Shown: one piece after another, positions 42,443-52,600 of the stretch
Layout: each line of letters begins with the position of its first letter
How positions within the stretch are numbered: the first letter of the stretch is position 1
Source of the DNA: Clostridium sp. 12(A)
GTDB lineage: Bacteria; Bacillota; Clostridia; Lachnospirales; Lachnospiraceae
NCBI GenBank assembly: GCA_000526575.1
Contig: JAGI01000002.1
Location: forward strand, 682,001-746,000
Direction of reading: 5' to 3'
DNA length: 64,000 bases
Notes under the pieces: model-generated
What the model saw: only the letters and a program-made list of their open reading frames with translations
Databases searched by the model: none
Told to the model about the DNA's origin: nothing
Made by a program: the position numbers and the translations under genes

Positions 42443-43198
42443 ATGGCAAAAACAGCAGTAGTGACCGGAGGAACCCGTGGTATTGGATTAGCCATTGCAA
42501 AGCAGCTTTCAGAAGATGGATTCCAGGTTGTCATTGTCGGAACCCGTAAAAAGGAAGCGTATGCAGATCAATTAAAGTGGTTTGACGATAATAATAAGGA
42601 TTATTTCTATGTAACCGGTGATATTTCAAACCATGAAGACAGAATCCACATTGTAAAGGAAAGCGTGGCACATTACGGGAAAATAAACGTCCTTGTTAAT
42701 AATGCCGGAGTTGCTCCCAAAGTAAGAGCAGATCTCCTTACTATGAGCGAGGAAAGCTTTGATTATGTGCTTTCAATTAATCTTCGGGGAAATATGTTTT
42801 TAACCCAGCTGGTTGCGAACCAGATGATAAAGCAGGAGGAAAAAGGAATCATTATTAATGTTTCGTCCTGTTCCGCGGAAGTAAGCTCTGTAAACCGAGG
42901 AGAATACTGTATTTCAAAGGCCGGAGTCAGCATGTTGACTAAGCTTTATGCGGATCGGTTATCCGCAGAGGGAATTCTGGTCTATGAAGTCAGACCGGGT
43001 GTTATCTTAACGGATATGACCAGTACTGTGCAATCCAAATACGAAAAGATGATTGAAGATGGCGTATTTCCTATTCGCCGCTGGGGACTGCCAGAAGATG
43101 TGGCACTGGCCGTAAGCGCGTTCGCAGGAGGAAAATTCCCATATACCACAGGAAACTTTATTGATGTGGACGGAGGATTTCACATCAAACGACTTTAA
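42443..43198 (+). CDS. Short-chain dehydrogenase/reductase (SDR)
   Basis: A 251-residue classical SDR. The NAD(P)-binding motif VVTGGTRGIGLAIA is at residues 6-19, NNAG is at about 87-90, the catalytic Ser lies in INVSSCSAEVS and the Tyr/Lys pair in EYCISKAG. VRPGVILTDM and TGNFIDVDGG follow, as in FabG-like and 3-hydroxysteroid-type enzymes. Asparagine and histidine at the end of strand 2 do not settle NAD versus NADP. It lies 13 bp after the Old Yellow Enzyme gene, so it probably oxidises or reduces a hydroxyl on the same substrate. Confidence 0.92.
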   Translation: MAKTAVVTGGTRGIGLAIAKQLSEDGFQVVIVGTRKKEAYADQLKWFDDNNKDYFYVTGDISNHEDRIHIVKESVAHYGKINVLVNNAGVAPKVRADLLTMSEESFDYVLSINLRGNMFLTQLVANQMIKQEEKGIIINVSSCSAEVSSVNRGEYCISKAGVSMLTKLYADRLSAEGILVYEVRPGVILTDMTSTVQSKYEKMIEDGVFPIRRWGLPEDVALAVSAFAGGKFPYTTGNFIDVDGGFHIKRL

Positions 43199-43211
43199 GC
43201 AGAGGTACACA

Positions 43212-45116
43212 ATGGAGAAAGTTAGTTATAAGTTCTTACAATATGACACAGTCGTAGTGGGAAGCGGTGCGGCAGCTTATAATGCGGTCGATTGGCTCTA
43301 TGACCTTGGCCGGAGAAATATTGCCTTGCTGACAGAAGGAATCCGTATGGGAACCTCCCGGAATACGGGAAGTGATAAGCAGACCTACTATAAGCTTTCT
43401 GTGGGGTTTCATGAAAACGATTCTGTGTACGAGATGGCTCAGACACTATATGACGGGGAGGGGGTAGACGGCAGCGTTGCCCTGGCAGAGGCAGCCAATT
43501 CCCTGCGCTGTTTTTACAAGCTGGCGAATCTGGGAGTGGATTTTCCCACCGATGAGTTTGGAGTATACACAGGCTATAAGACAGATCATGATCCGCGTCA
43601 GCGAGCAACTTCTGCAGGACCTCTTACATCCCGCTACATGACAGAAGCCCTGGAAAGGTCAGTAAGTAAAAAGAATATACCAATTTTAAATGAGCTGCTG
43701 GCTTTTCAGATTTATGAAGAGGACAATGAAATCCGGGGAATTATCTGCCTAAATAAAGACAAGCTTTCCGATAATCAGCTGGAACTGGTAGTAGTTGCAG
43801 CAAATCATGTGATCTGGTGTACCGGAGGACCAAGCGCCTGTTATAAAAATGTGGTCTATCCGGCAGGTCATACAGGAATGTCAGGGACACTCCTTGATGC
43901 AGGTGTCAGGGGGGTGAATCTTCAGGAATGGCAGTACGGACTGGCTTCCATCAAGTTTCGCTGGAATGTATCAGGTACTTATCAGCAGGTACTGCCACGG
44001 TATGTATCCATTGATAAGGATGGAGTGGAGCGAGAATTCCTTATGGACTATATGAGTAAGGAAGAGGCACTGAATCTGGTGTTCCTAAAAGGTTATCAAT
44101 GGCCCTTTGATGCCAGTAAAAAAGATGCTTCTTCACGGATCGATTTATGTGTCTATGAGGAAACTGCAATAAAAGGGCGCAGAGTGTATCTGGATTTCAT
44201 GAATAATCCAGCTGGTTTAGAGGGCGGGTTTGAATGCCTGTCAAAAGAGGCTCATTCCTATCTTTTAAAATCCAATGCTCTGTTTGGCACTCCCATTGAG
44301 CGGTTAAAGCATATGAATCCTCTTGCCATTGACCTGTATAAGAGCCACAGCATTGATATTGAAAAAGAAATGCTTGAAATCAGTGTTTGTGCCCAGCATC
44401 ACAATGGGGGCATATTGGTGGATGCTAACTGGGAGACTTCGATGAAAGGATTGTTTGCAGCAGGAGAAGCAGCAGGTACCTTTGGAGTCCATCGTCCAGG
44501 GGGTTCCGCTTTAAATTCCACTCAGGTAGGCTCTATGCGGGCCGCTCAGCACATTTCTTACACCAGTGAGGAGGAGACACCAGATGCTTCGTTGTGGAAG
44601 GTATCCCCAGACAAGCTGGCTAAGGAAATAGGAAACAGTCTTTTAAGCATGATAGGAGAAGAAAATAACGCCCTTACGGTAAGAGAGGACCTTCAAAATG
44701 CCATGTCTTGTGTGGCGGCCCAGGTCCGTGATATAAAGGGGTTATCTAAACTGCGTGAGAACGTGGAACACTACCGGATTCATTTTAAGAGCCTGGTCAG
44801 GGTTCCTAATATCAGAACGCTTCCTATCTTATTAAAGACATACGATATGATTGTGACCCAGTGTGCTGTTTTAGAGGCTATGGAGCAGTCGGCAGCTTTA
44901 TTTGGCAGCAGGGGAAGCTGCCTGGTAAAAGAGGAGACGGGTGGGTATCTGCCAACCAAATCTCATGATAAAAATCTGCGCCTGATTACAAGGCAGGAAA
45001 ATGGCCGCTTCACAAGCCTTACGGAAGAAGTGACTCCGGTTCCCCAGAAAAATGACTGGTTTGAAACAATATGGGCAGAGCATCGAACGCTGCGCCAGTC
45101 CAAACAAACGCAATAA
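43212..45116 (+). CDS. FAD-binding flavoprotein (fumarate reductase/succinate dehydrogenase flavoprotein-like)
   Basis: A 634-residue flavoprotein. The dinucleotide-binding motif VVVGSGAAAYNAVDWL is at about residues 13-28. The catalytic part has ISVCAQHHNGGILVDANWE and GLFAAGEAAGTFGVHRPGGSALNSTQVGS, the arrangement of SdhA/FrdA, aspartate oxidase and AprA, and a C-terminal helical domain follows. No iron-sulfur or membrane partner is adjacent, so it is probably a soluble reductase or dehydrogenase fed by the neighbouring flavoenzyme. The ATG at 43212 is chosen by the AGAGG site. Substrate not recognised. Confidence 0.85.
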   Translation: MEKVSYKFLQYDTVVVGSGAAAYNAVDWLYDLGRRNIALLTEGIRMGTSRNTGSDKQTYYKLSVGFHENDSVYEMAQTLYDGEGVDGSVALAEAANSLRCFYKLANLGVDFPTDEFGVYTGYKTDHDPRQRATSAGPLTSRYMTEALERSVSKKNIPILNELLAFQIYEEDNEIRGIICLNKDKLSDNQLELVVVAANHVIWCTGGPSACYKNVVYPAGHTGMSGTLLDAGVRGVNLQEWQYGLASIKFRWNVSGTYQQVLPRYVSIDKDGVEREFLMDYMSKEEALNLVFLKGYQWPFDASKKDASSRIDLCVYEETAIKGRRVYLDFMNNPAGLEGGFECLSKEAHSYLLKSNALFGTPIERLKHMNPLAIDLYKSHSIDIEKEMLEISVCAQHHNGGILVDANWETSMKGLFAAGEAAGTFGVHRPGGSALNSTQVGSMRAAQHISYTSEEETPDASLWKVSPDKLAKEIGNSLLSMIGEENNALTVREDLQNAMSCVAAQVRDIKGLSKLRENVEHYRIHFKSLVRVPNIRTLPILLKTYDMIVTQCAVLEAMEQSAALFGSRGSCLVKEETGGYLPTKSHDKNLRLITRQENGRFTSLTEEVTPVPQKNDWFETIWAEHRTLRQSKQTQ

Positions 45117-45168
45117 AGTAACGGTCTCATTTCATTCTATTTCATACCAACAAAAAAGGGGTATTCAT

Positions 45169-45831
45169 ATGAATTATACTAAAATGGCACAGCGCATCGC
45201 TGTATACGTAATTGGGGTTCTTCTGCTTGCACTGGGAGTCGTACTAAACACAAAATGCTTACTTGGAGTATCCACAACAAATTCCGTTCCGTTTGTTATC
45301 AGCAAAATCAGCTCAATGACACTGGGAACAGCCTGTACCGTAGTATATCTGGCAGATGTATTATTTCAGTGCATCATTTACCGTAAGATAAAAATCAAAG
45401 TACTTCTCCAGTTTCCTTTTTCCTTTGTTTTTGGCTGGATTGTGGATTTTTATAATAAATTTATAATCATATCAAATCCAAGTATCATGATGAAAATCGT
45501 GCTCCTGGTATCAGCGATTCTTTGTATCGCAATTGGTATCAGCATGGTAGTTAATATGGACTTTGTACCAAATCCTCCTGATGGCGGAGTACAAGCCCTT
45601 TCTGCCATTACAAAGCTGCCTTTTGGACGTGCAAAAGTGCTTTATGACGGCATTATGCTTGCAATCACTGTTGTCATCAGCATGATATCCACTGGAACCA
45701 TCATTGGCATTGGGATTGGAACGGTTGTTGCATTCTTTACCATAGGAAATATCATTCATTTTATTAATAAGAAGTTTGGAAGCTGGTTCCGTAATATTTA
45801 TGACAAGGAATTAAAACCTGCAAAAAGCTAA
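45169..45831 (+). CDS. YczE/YitT-like integral membrane protein
   Basis: A 220-residue protein with five or six membrane segments and little outside them. The segments AVYVIGVLLLALGVVLNTKCLLGVSTTNSVPF and DFVPNPPDGGVQALS match the YczE/YyaS/YitT family, whose function is unknown but which is often suspected of transport. It is the last gene of the redox cassette, about 50 bp after the flavoprotein gene, and could move the substrate or product. AAGGGG precedes the ATG at 45169. A clear terminator follows. Confidence 0.8.
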   Translation: MNYTKMAQRIAVYVIGVLLLALGVVLNTKCLLGVSTTNSVPFVISKISSMTLGTACTVVYLADVLFQCIIYRKIKIKVLLQFPFSFVFGWIVDFYNKFIIISNPSIMMKIVLLVSAILCIAIGISMVVNMDFVPNPPDGGVQALSAITKLPFGRAKVLYDGIMLAITVVISMISTGTIIGIGIGTVVAFFTIGNIIHFINKKFGSWFRNIYDKELKPAKS

Positions 45832-45850
45832 ATAATAAGGATTGAAACTA

Positions 45851-45891
45851 CAGTCACAAGGCTTAAGTCATAAGCGATGTGGCTGTTTTTT
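45851..45891 (+). terminator. Terminator of the redox cassette
   Basis: CAGTCACA (45851-45858) pairs with TGTGGCTG (45878-45885), with an inner GCTTA/TAAGC stem, followed by TTTTTT. Confidence 0.85.
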
Positions 45892-45994
45892 CATTATATT
45901 ATAAAATATCGGTGACAAGCCCATTGGAACATGATAGAATACGTTTGCACTGATTAAAAACAGGATACTTATCAGCAAAGAAGGATAAAAAACA

Positions 45995-47341
45995 ATGGAA
46001 ACAGATATGACAAAAGGCAGTCCCCTACCAATTATCTTAAAATTCACACTGCCACTTTTTCTAGGTAATATTTTTCAGCAGCTTTATAATATGGTGGATA
46101 CCATTATTGTGGGCCGTTTTGTAGGGCCAGGTGCACTTGCAGCAGTTGGTTCCACAGGAACTATCATGTTTTTAGTGATAGGTTTTTCTCAGGGAATGAG
46201 CACTGGCTTTACGGTTCTTACCAGCCAGAGGTTTGGAGCCGGCGACCGGGAGGGAACCAAGCATTCCGTGGCAAACGGTACAATATTATCTGTTTTTGTA
46301 ATCGTGTTTATGACCTTGATCAGCCTTTTAGTTATGAGGCCGCTTTTAAGACTTATGAACACTCCGGCTGATATTTTTAATGATGCATTGACATATATAT
46401 CAATCATTTGCATAGGTATTGTTGCAAACGTATTTTATAATCTGTTTTCCTCTTTTTTACGGGCGGTGGGAAACAGCAGAGTTCCTCTTTACTTCCTGGC
46501 ATTTTCCTCGCTGTTAAATCTTTTGTTAAATCTGCTTTTTGTAATTGTTTTTCAGTGGGGTGTTGCAGGTTCGGCCTGGGCGACCAATGTATCACAGGCA
46601 ATTTCCGCCATTCTATGCCTTATTTACATTTTTAAGAAAGTACCAGTGCTTGCACCTTTTGCGCATCACTGGAAGCTAAGTTTTAGCGATACAAGGCATC
46701 AGCTGTCTGTAGGTATCCCAATGGCACTCCAATTTGGAATAACAGCTTCCGGTACCATGATCATGCAGTCTGCAATCAATTTGTTTGGTTCAACGGCAGT
46801 TGCCTCTTTTACGGCTGCCAGCAAGTTTCAAAACATTGCTATGCAGGGAATGATGGCAATGGGCCAGACCATGGCAACTTATACCGGTCAGAATTACGGA
46901 AAGGGGGATATTAAGAGAATCCGGAGAGGAGTCCGCCTGGCACTTTCCACAGAATTTGTCTATGCCATCGTATGCTCCGCCGCGGTATGCCTCGCGCTTC
47001 CACACGCCCTTTCTCTGTTCTTTTCCGGTGATGTGGATATATCAGAAATGCTTCCCTGGGCAAAGACTTATATTTATTTATGCGCTTTATTTTACATTCC
47101 CTTAAGTACAATTTTCATATTCAGAAATACCATGCAGGGCTGTGGGTATGGATTTCTGCCCATGATGGGCGGCGTGGTAGAGCTCATAGCGCGCCTTATC
47201 ATGGCAGTATTTGCAATCCGTCTCTTAAGCTTTCCCTTATCCTGTGCAGGTGATCCGGCGGCCTGGGTCAGCGCAGCAGTATTTACCGGCATTGCTTATA
47301 TTTTTGTTATGAAAAAGGTAGAAAAGAATTTGACATCCTAA
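45995..47341 (+). CDS. MATE-family efflux transporter
   Basis: A 448-residue protein with twelve predicted membrane segments. The N-terminus (TKGSPLPIILKFTLPLFLGNIFQQLYNMVDTIIVGRFVG) and the repeated pattern in the second half (HQLSVGIPMALQFGITASGTMIMQ) are typical of the NorM/DinF-like MATE exporters common in Clostridia. It probably expels cationic compounds or metabolites using a sodium or proton gradient. It stands alone between the redox cassette and plsX. AAGAAGGA lies before the ATG. Confidence 0.93.
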   Translation: METDMTKGSPLPIILKFTLPLFLGNIFQQLYNMVDTIIVGRFVGPGALAAVGSTGTIMFLVIGFSQGMSTGFTVLTSQRFGAGDREGTKHSVANGTILSVFVIVFMTLISLLVMRPLLRLMNTPADIFNDALTYISIICIGIVANVFYNLFSSFLRAVGNSRVPLYFLAFSSLLNLLLNLLFVIVFQWGVAGSAWATNVSQAISAILCLIYIFKKVPVLAPFAHHWKLSFSDTRHQLSVGIPMALQFGITASGTMIMQSAINLFGSTAVASFTAASKFQNIAMQGMMAMGQTMATYTGQNYGKGDIKRIRRGVRLALSTEFVYAIVCSAAVCLALPHALSLFFSGDVDISEMLPWAKTYIYLCALFYIPLSTIFIFRNTMQGCGYGFLPMMGGVVELIARLIMAVFAIRLLSFPLSCAGDPAAWVSAAVFTGIAYIFVMKKVEKNLTS

Positions 47342-47434
47342 AAGATTAAAATCATTTGTAAAAAGCGGGCATACTAGGATTTGGAATCCTGAATTTTGTT
47401 TTTTGGTTCCTCTTTTAAATTTCTCAATTTATTA

Positions 47435-47463
47435 TTGATTTATAGAATAATATTTAGTATATT
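47435..47463 (+). promoter_or_regulatory. Sigma-A promoter of the plsX operon
   Basis: TTGATT at 47435-47440, a 17-bp spacer, and TATATT at 47458-47463, 43 bp before the plsX ATG. Confidence 0.75.
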
Positions 47464-47506
47464 ATGTAATAGATTATCTAAGGAAGTACTTGAAAGGGGA
47501 ATCATG

Positions 47507-48523
47507 ATGATTAAAGTAGCTGTAGATGCCATGGGTGGAGACTATGCGCCAGCAGAGATGGTAGCAGGTGCTGTGGCGGCTGTGAATGCGAATAAAGGGA
47601 TCCAGGTTCTCTTAGTAGGGAAAGAGCAGATTGTATCAGAAGAACTTTCAAAGCATCAGTATCAGAAAGAACAGATACAGATTGTAAACGCATCAGAGGT
47701 AATCGAGACGGAAGAATCTCCGGTTAATGCTATACGAAAGAAGAAAGATTCTTCTATTGTTGTGGGAATGAATCTGGTAAAACAAAAGGAAGCGGATGCA
47801 TTTGTATCGGCAGGCAGCTCAGGCGCCATCTTAGTTGGCGGTCAGGTAATTGTCGGCCGGATTAAGGGCGTGGAAAGACCGCCGTTAGCTCCGTTAATTC
47901 CTACAGAAAAAGGAGTTTCCCTGCTGATTGACTGCGGAGCCAATGTAGATGCCAGATCGTCACATCTGGTACAGTTCGCAAGAATGGGTTCCATTTACAT
48001 GGAGCACGTTATGGGGATTAAAAATCCCAGAGTAGCCATAGTCAATATCGGCGCAGAAGAAGAAAAGGGAAACGTGCTTGTGAAAGAAACCTTTCCACTG
48101 TTAAAAGAATGTGAAGACATCAATTTTACCGGAAGCATTGAAGCAAGGGAGATTCCCCGCGGCCAAGCAGATGTTATAGTCTGTGAAGCATTTGTAGGAA
48201 ATGTAATCCTAAAGCTTTATGAAGGAGTGGGCGCAACCTTGATCGGCAAGGTGAAAAGCGGTATGATGGGAAGCTTAAGGAGCAAGATAGGAGCTTTACT
48301 AGTAAAGCCCGCTTTGAAGGAAACATTAAAATCATTTGACGCATCCCAATACGGCGGAGCACCGCTTTTGGGACTTAATGGTCTGGTTGTAAAAACCCAC
48401 GGAAATTCAAAAGCGGTAGAAGTAAAAAACTCCATACTTCAGTGTGTAACCTTCAAAGAACAGGGAATTAATGATAAGATAAGAGAAAGTCTTAAATCAG
48501 TGAATGAAGGAAGTAAAGAATAG
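47507..48523 (+). CDS. plsX: Phosphate acyltransferase PlsX
   Basis: A 338-residue enzyme that makes acyl phosphate from acyl-ACP for phospholipid synthesis. The start [14 protein letters not shown] is the family signature; [34 protein letters not shown] and [15 protein letters not shown] are further family blocks. AAAGGGGA favours the ATG at 47507 over the adjacent one at 47504. It has its own promoter, since the usual upstream genes yceD-rpmF lie about 29 kb away. acpP, whose product is its substrate carrier, follows directly. Confidence 0.96.
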   Translation: MIKVAVDAMGGDYAPAEMVAGAVAAVNANKGIQVLLVGKEQIVSEELSKHQYQKEQIQIVNASEVIETEESPVNAIRKKKDSSIVVGMNLVKQKEADAFVSAGSSGAILVGGQVIVGRIKGVERPPLAPLIPTEKGVSLLIDCGANVDARSSHLVQFARMGSIYMEHVMGIKNPRVAIVNIGAEEEKGNVLVKETFPLLKECEDINFTGSIEAREIPRGQADVIVCEAFVGNVILKLYEGVGATLIGKVKSGMMGSLRSKIGALLVKPALKETLKSFDASQYGGAPLLGLNGLVVKTHGNSKAVEVKNSILQCVTFKEQGINDKIRESLKSVNEGSKE

Positions 48524-48542
48524 GAGAGAGGAAGGAAAAGAA

Positions 48543-48773
48543 ATGGAATTTGAGAAGTTACAGAATATTATTGCAGAGGTATTAAATATTGAGCCGGATG
48601 AGGTTAACTTGAACTCCACATTTGTGGATGATCTTGGAGCTGACTCCCTTGATGTGTTCCAGATCATTATGGGCATTGAAGAGGAATTTGATATTGAGAT
48701 TCCAACTGAAGTGGCAGAAAACATTGTTAGTGTCAGCGATGCAGTAGATCAGATCAAGAATGCTTTAAATTAA
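48543..48773 (+). CDS. acpP: Acyl carrier protein
   Basis: A 76-residue acidic helical protein. Ser of the DSLD motif ([20 protein letters not shown], about residues 32-51) carries the phosphopantetheine arm. The length and the final [12 protein letters not shown] are typical of fatty-acid synthesis ACP. GAGAGGAAGG lies just upstream of the ATG at 48543. It is encoded 20 bp after plsX and before rnc, the standard Firmicutes order. Confidence 0.96.
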   Translation: MEFEKLQNIIAEVLNIEPDEVNLNSTFVDDLGADSLDVFQIIMGIEEEFDIEIPTEVAENIVSVSDAVDQIKNALN

Positions 48774-48781
48774 TAGATGTG

Positions 48782-48824
48782 GGTGCTGCTGGAACCGTAG
48801 GGTCTTTTAGCAGCACCTTCTTTT
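48782..48824 (+). terminator. Hairpin between acpP and rnc
   Basis: GGTGCTGCT (48782-48790) pairs perfectly with AGCAGCACC (48809-48817) and is followed by TTCTTTT. It may be a partial terminator that lets acpP be made in excess of rnc and smc. Confidence 0.7.
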
Positions 48825-48846
48825 ATAATAGGGAAAGAGGGATTAT

Positions 48847-49542
48847 ATGAGTAGAAATTTAAAAGAACTGGAGGAACGGATCGGCTACCGTTTTTCGGAT
48901 AAGCATCTGATGACGCAGGCAATGACTCACAGTTCCTATGCCAACGAGCATCGCTTAAACAAGCTGGAATGCAACGAACGGCTGGAGTTTTTGGGAGATT
49001 CTGTGCTAGAATTATTTTCAAGCGACTGCCTTTACCACAAATACCCGGACAAGCCGGAGGGTGATTTAACAAAGGTACGGGCCAGTATAGTCTGTGAGCC
49101 TACACTGGCATATTGCGCGGAAGAATTAAAGCTTGGGCAATATCTTCTCTTAGGTAAGGGAGAAGAAGCGACCGGAGGAAGAGGACGGGCTTCCATCGTG
49201 TCTGATGCCATGGAAGCATTGATTGGGGCTATTTATCTGGACGGTGGTTTTGCTAATGCAAAAGAGTTCATTTTGCGTTTTATTATGAATGACCTGGAAC
49301 ACAAACAGCTCTTTTATGATAGCAAGACTATCTTGCAGGAGATTGTACAGAGCCAGACAGAGGAACCGCTGACCTACAAGCTTTTACGGGAAGAAGGACC
49401 AGATCATAACAAATTATTTGAAGCCCAGGTTCTTATAGGAAATCAGGCCATCGGACAGGGAAGCGGCAGAACCAAAAAGGCAGCCGAGCAGGTAGCTGCC
49501 TACCATGGTATTCTTGCACTGAAAAAAGAGAAAGCGCGTTAA
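48847..49542 (+). CDS. rnc: Ribonuclease III
   Basis: A 231-residue endonuclease specific for double-stranded RNA, used for rRNA and mRNA processing. The catalytic signature NERLEFLGDSVLEL is at about residues 40-53, and the second acidic pair is in SDAMEALIGAIYLDGG. The C-terminal double-stranded RNA-binding domain runs from about residue 155 (LQEIVQSQTEEPLTYKLL) to the end. It sits between acpP and smc as in most Firmicutes. The ribosome-binding site is AAAGAGGG. Confidence 0.97.
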   Translation: MSRNLKELEERIGYRFSDKHLMTQAMTHSSYANEHRLNKLECNERLEFLGDSVLELFSSDCLYHKYPDKPEGDLTKVRASIVCEPTLAYCAEELKLGQYLLLGKGEEATGGRGRASIVSDAMEALIGAIYLDGGFANAKEFILRFIMNDLEHKQLFYDSKTILQEIVQSQTEEPLTYKLLREEGPDHNKLFEAQVLIGNQAIGQGSGRTKKAAEQVAAYHGILALKKEKAR

Positions 49543-49606
49543 TGGCGGGTTTTCATGTCCAAAAAACGAAGAAAGGGCAGGCGTTAACAGTCTGTCGGCG
49601 TGAAAT

Positions 49607-52600
49607 ATGTATTTAAAAAGTATTGAGATACAGGGCTTTAAGTCATTTGCCAATAAAATCGTATTTGATTTCCATAATGGAATTACCGGCATTGTGGGGC
49701 CTAATGGGAGCGGAAAAAGCAATGTTGCTGATGCGGTGCGTTGGGTACTTGGAGAGCAGAAGGTAAAGCAGCTTCGAAGCTCCAGCATGCAGGACGTAAT
49801 CTTTTCAGGAACCGAACAGCGTAAGCCTCAGGGGTTTGCTTATGTTGCCATTACCCTGGATAATTCAGACAAGCATCTTGCCATTGATTATGATCAGGTA
49901 ACCGTATCCAGAAGAGTTTATCGTTCTGGTGAAAGCGAGTATATGATCAACGGCAGTGCCTGCCGTTTAAAAGATATCTACGAACTGTTTTATGATACTG
50001 GAATCGGCAAAGAGGGGTATTCCATTATCGGACAGGGTCAGATTGATAAAATCCTAAGCGGAAAACCAGAGGAACGCCGGGAATTGTTCGATGAAGCGGC
50101 TGGTATTGTTAAATTCAAGCGCCGTAAGGCAATCGCCCAGAAAAAGCTGGAAGATGAGAAACAAAACCTGGTCCGTGTCAATGATATTCTGACGGAGCTG
50201 GAAAAGCAGGTTGGTCCACTTGCCAGACAATCCGAAGCAGCAAAAGAATACCTCCGACTGAAAGAGGAATTAAAAAAATATGATGTAAACCAGTTCTTAA
50301 TGGAGACTGAAGGACTCAGACTTCAGATGAAAGAGAGTGAAGATAAGGAAAACATTGTAGCCAAAGATTTGGAAGATGCAAAGACGATTTCCGAGGGAAT
50401 CAAAGAACAATACGATGCCCTTGATACATACTTAACGGAACTGGACGAAGCCATTACTGCCCTGCGGAATGAAAAAAACAGTTCCAATATGGAGATCAGC
50501 GGTCTGGAAGGCCGAATTAACGTATTGAAGGAGCAGATTAATACGGAGCGTATGAATGCAGAACATATTGCAGGCCGTATTAAAACCATCCATACGGAGA
50601 TCGCTTCCAGGCAGGAACAGGAGGTTTCTTACCAGCAGGCGCGTGCAGATATTGCCAGCCAGGTAAACTCAGCTCTGGAGAAACTAAAGGAAGCGGAAGG
50701 GATTCTTACTGCAGAGGATGAAAAGATTCGCACCTTTGAGCAAAAGCTGGAGGAAGGCAAAGGCCGTATGATGGATCTTTTAAATGACAAAGGATCCCTA
50801 ACAGCCAGACAGCAGCGGTATGAAGCCATGCTTGAGCAGGTCAATGTCCGCCGTTCCGAAGTATGTCAGAAGCTTTTAAAATTTAAAAGTGATGAATCCG
50901 AGCAGGATGAGCTGCTTTTAAATCTGAAAAAAGAAGCAGATGAAATCGATGAAGGGATATCACAGCGGGATGAGGCCCAGTCTCTATGCGAAAGCAGAAC
51001 AGAGGAGCTGGAAGCCCAGGTGAAACGGCTGAATAAGAACTTAAACGACAAACAGCAGGAGTATCATACCAGCTATACGAAGCTTGAGTCCTTAAGAAAC
51101 CTTGCAGAACGGTATGAAGGTTATGGCGGAAGCATCCGTAAGGTAATGGAAGTCAGAGACCGGATTAAGGGCATTCATGGCGTTGTAGCAGATTTAATTA
51201 CAGTGCCGAAACAGTATGAAATAGCCGTTGAGACCGCTCTGGGAGGAAGCATCCAAAATATTGTTACAGATTCAGACCAGACTGCCAAGCAGCTGATTGA
51301 ATATTTAAAAAAGAACCGGTTTGGACGGGCTACTTTTTTACCTCTTACAAGCATATCAAATAAGAATTCCTTTTCCCAGGAAAAGGCCCTTTCGGAACCA
51401 GGTGTACTTGGCCTTGCCAATACCCTGGTAGAAGCAGACAAGCAGTACGAAGGCCTGATGAATTATCTTCTGGGCCGCGTCGTTGTGGTAGATACCATTG
51501 ACAATGCCATTGCCCTTGCTAAGAAATTCCAGTACTCCCTTCGGATCGTTACCCTGGAAGGTGAACTTTTAAGTGCAGGCGGTTCCATGACCGGTGGTGC
51601 ATTTAAAAACACAAGTAATCTTCTTGGCCGGAAAAGAGAGATCGAAGAACTGGAAGAACGCTGTACGAAAGCTCTTACCGATGTAGAACAACTGGAAAAA
51701 GAACTGGTGATGAATGAAGGTCTTTTAACGGAAAGCAAGGAAGAGCTTGACCGAATCCGGAGTGAAAAGCAGAGTCTTTATCTAAAGCAGAATACCGTTC
51801 GTATCAATCTTAAGAGAATCGAAGATAAAAAGACGGAAATCCGGGAATCCTACGGAGATCTGGAACGGGAGAATGTTCAGCTGGAGGCACAGATCCGGGA
51901 AATAGGAGGAAGTCAGCAAGAGCTTCTTACCGCAGTGGAAACTCTGGAAAAGCAGAACCGGGATACCGGTGAGGAACTGGAGCTGTTAAATTCCGGTCTG
52001 GAAAAGGCGAAGTCGGACAGAGAGCAGTTTTACAGAAATTTATCTGCCGTACAGCTTGAGACCTCAGGTTTAAAACAAAAGGATGATTTTGAACAGGAGA
52101 ATATAAAGCGTATCAAAGATGAGATACGGCGACTGGAAGAAGAACTTTCAGGACTTACAAACGGTTCCGATGATTCACAGCTCATTGTAGGGGAAAAGGA
52201 AAAAGAAATTGAGCTTTTAAAGGACCAGATCCATAAAGAAAAGTCCCGTGGGGAAGAATTGGAACAGTCGATAGCGGATAAGGCAGGTAAAAAGGAGTTA
52301 AAGTCAAAGGAGCAGAAAGAACTGTTTCGGACCAGGGAAGAGCTCACCGGCCGTATCGGTCTTTTGGATAAAGAATTATTCCGTCTACAAAGCCAGAAAG
52401 AAAAGCTGAATGAACGAATGGAAGGCCACGTAAACTATATGTGGAACGAATATGAACTGACCTTCTCATCCGCTGAGGCATTGAGGAATCATGAGTGGAC
52501 ATCACTTCCCGACATTAAGCGGATGATTGCATCGTTAAAGGATGAGATTCGAAAGCTTGGTAATGTAAATGTCAATGCCATTGAAGATTACAAGGAAGTT

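Noticed and set aside
39931-45831. Identification of the redox cassette as a bile acid-inducible operon
   Set aside because: baiB, baiE, baiF and baiG equivalents are missing; similar enzyme classes alone are not enough.
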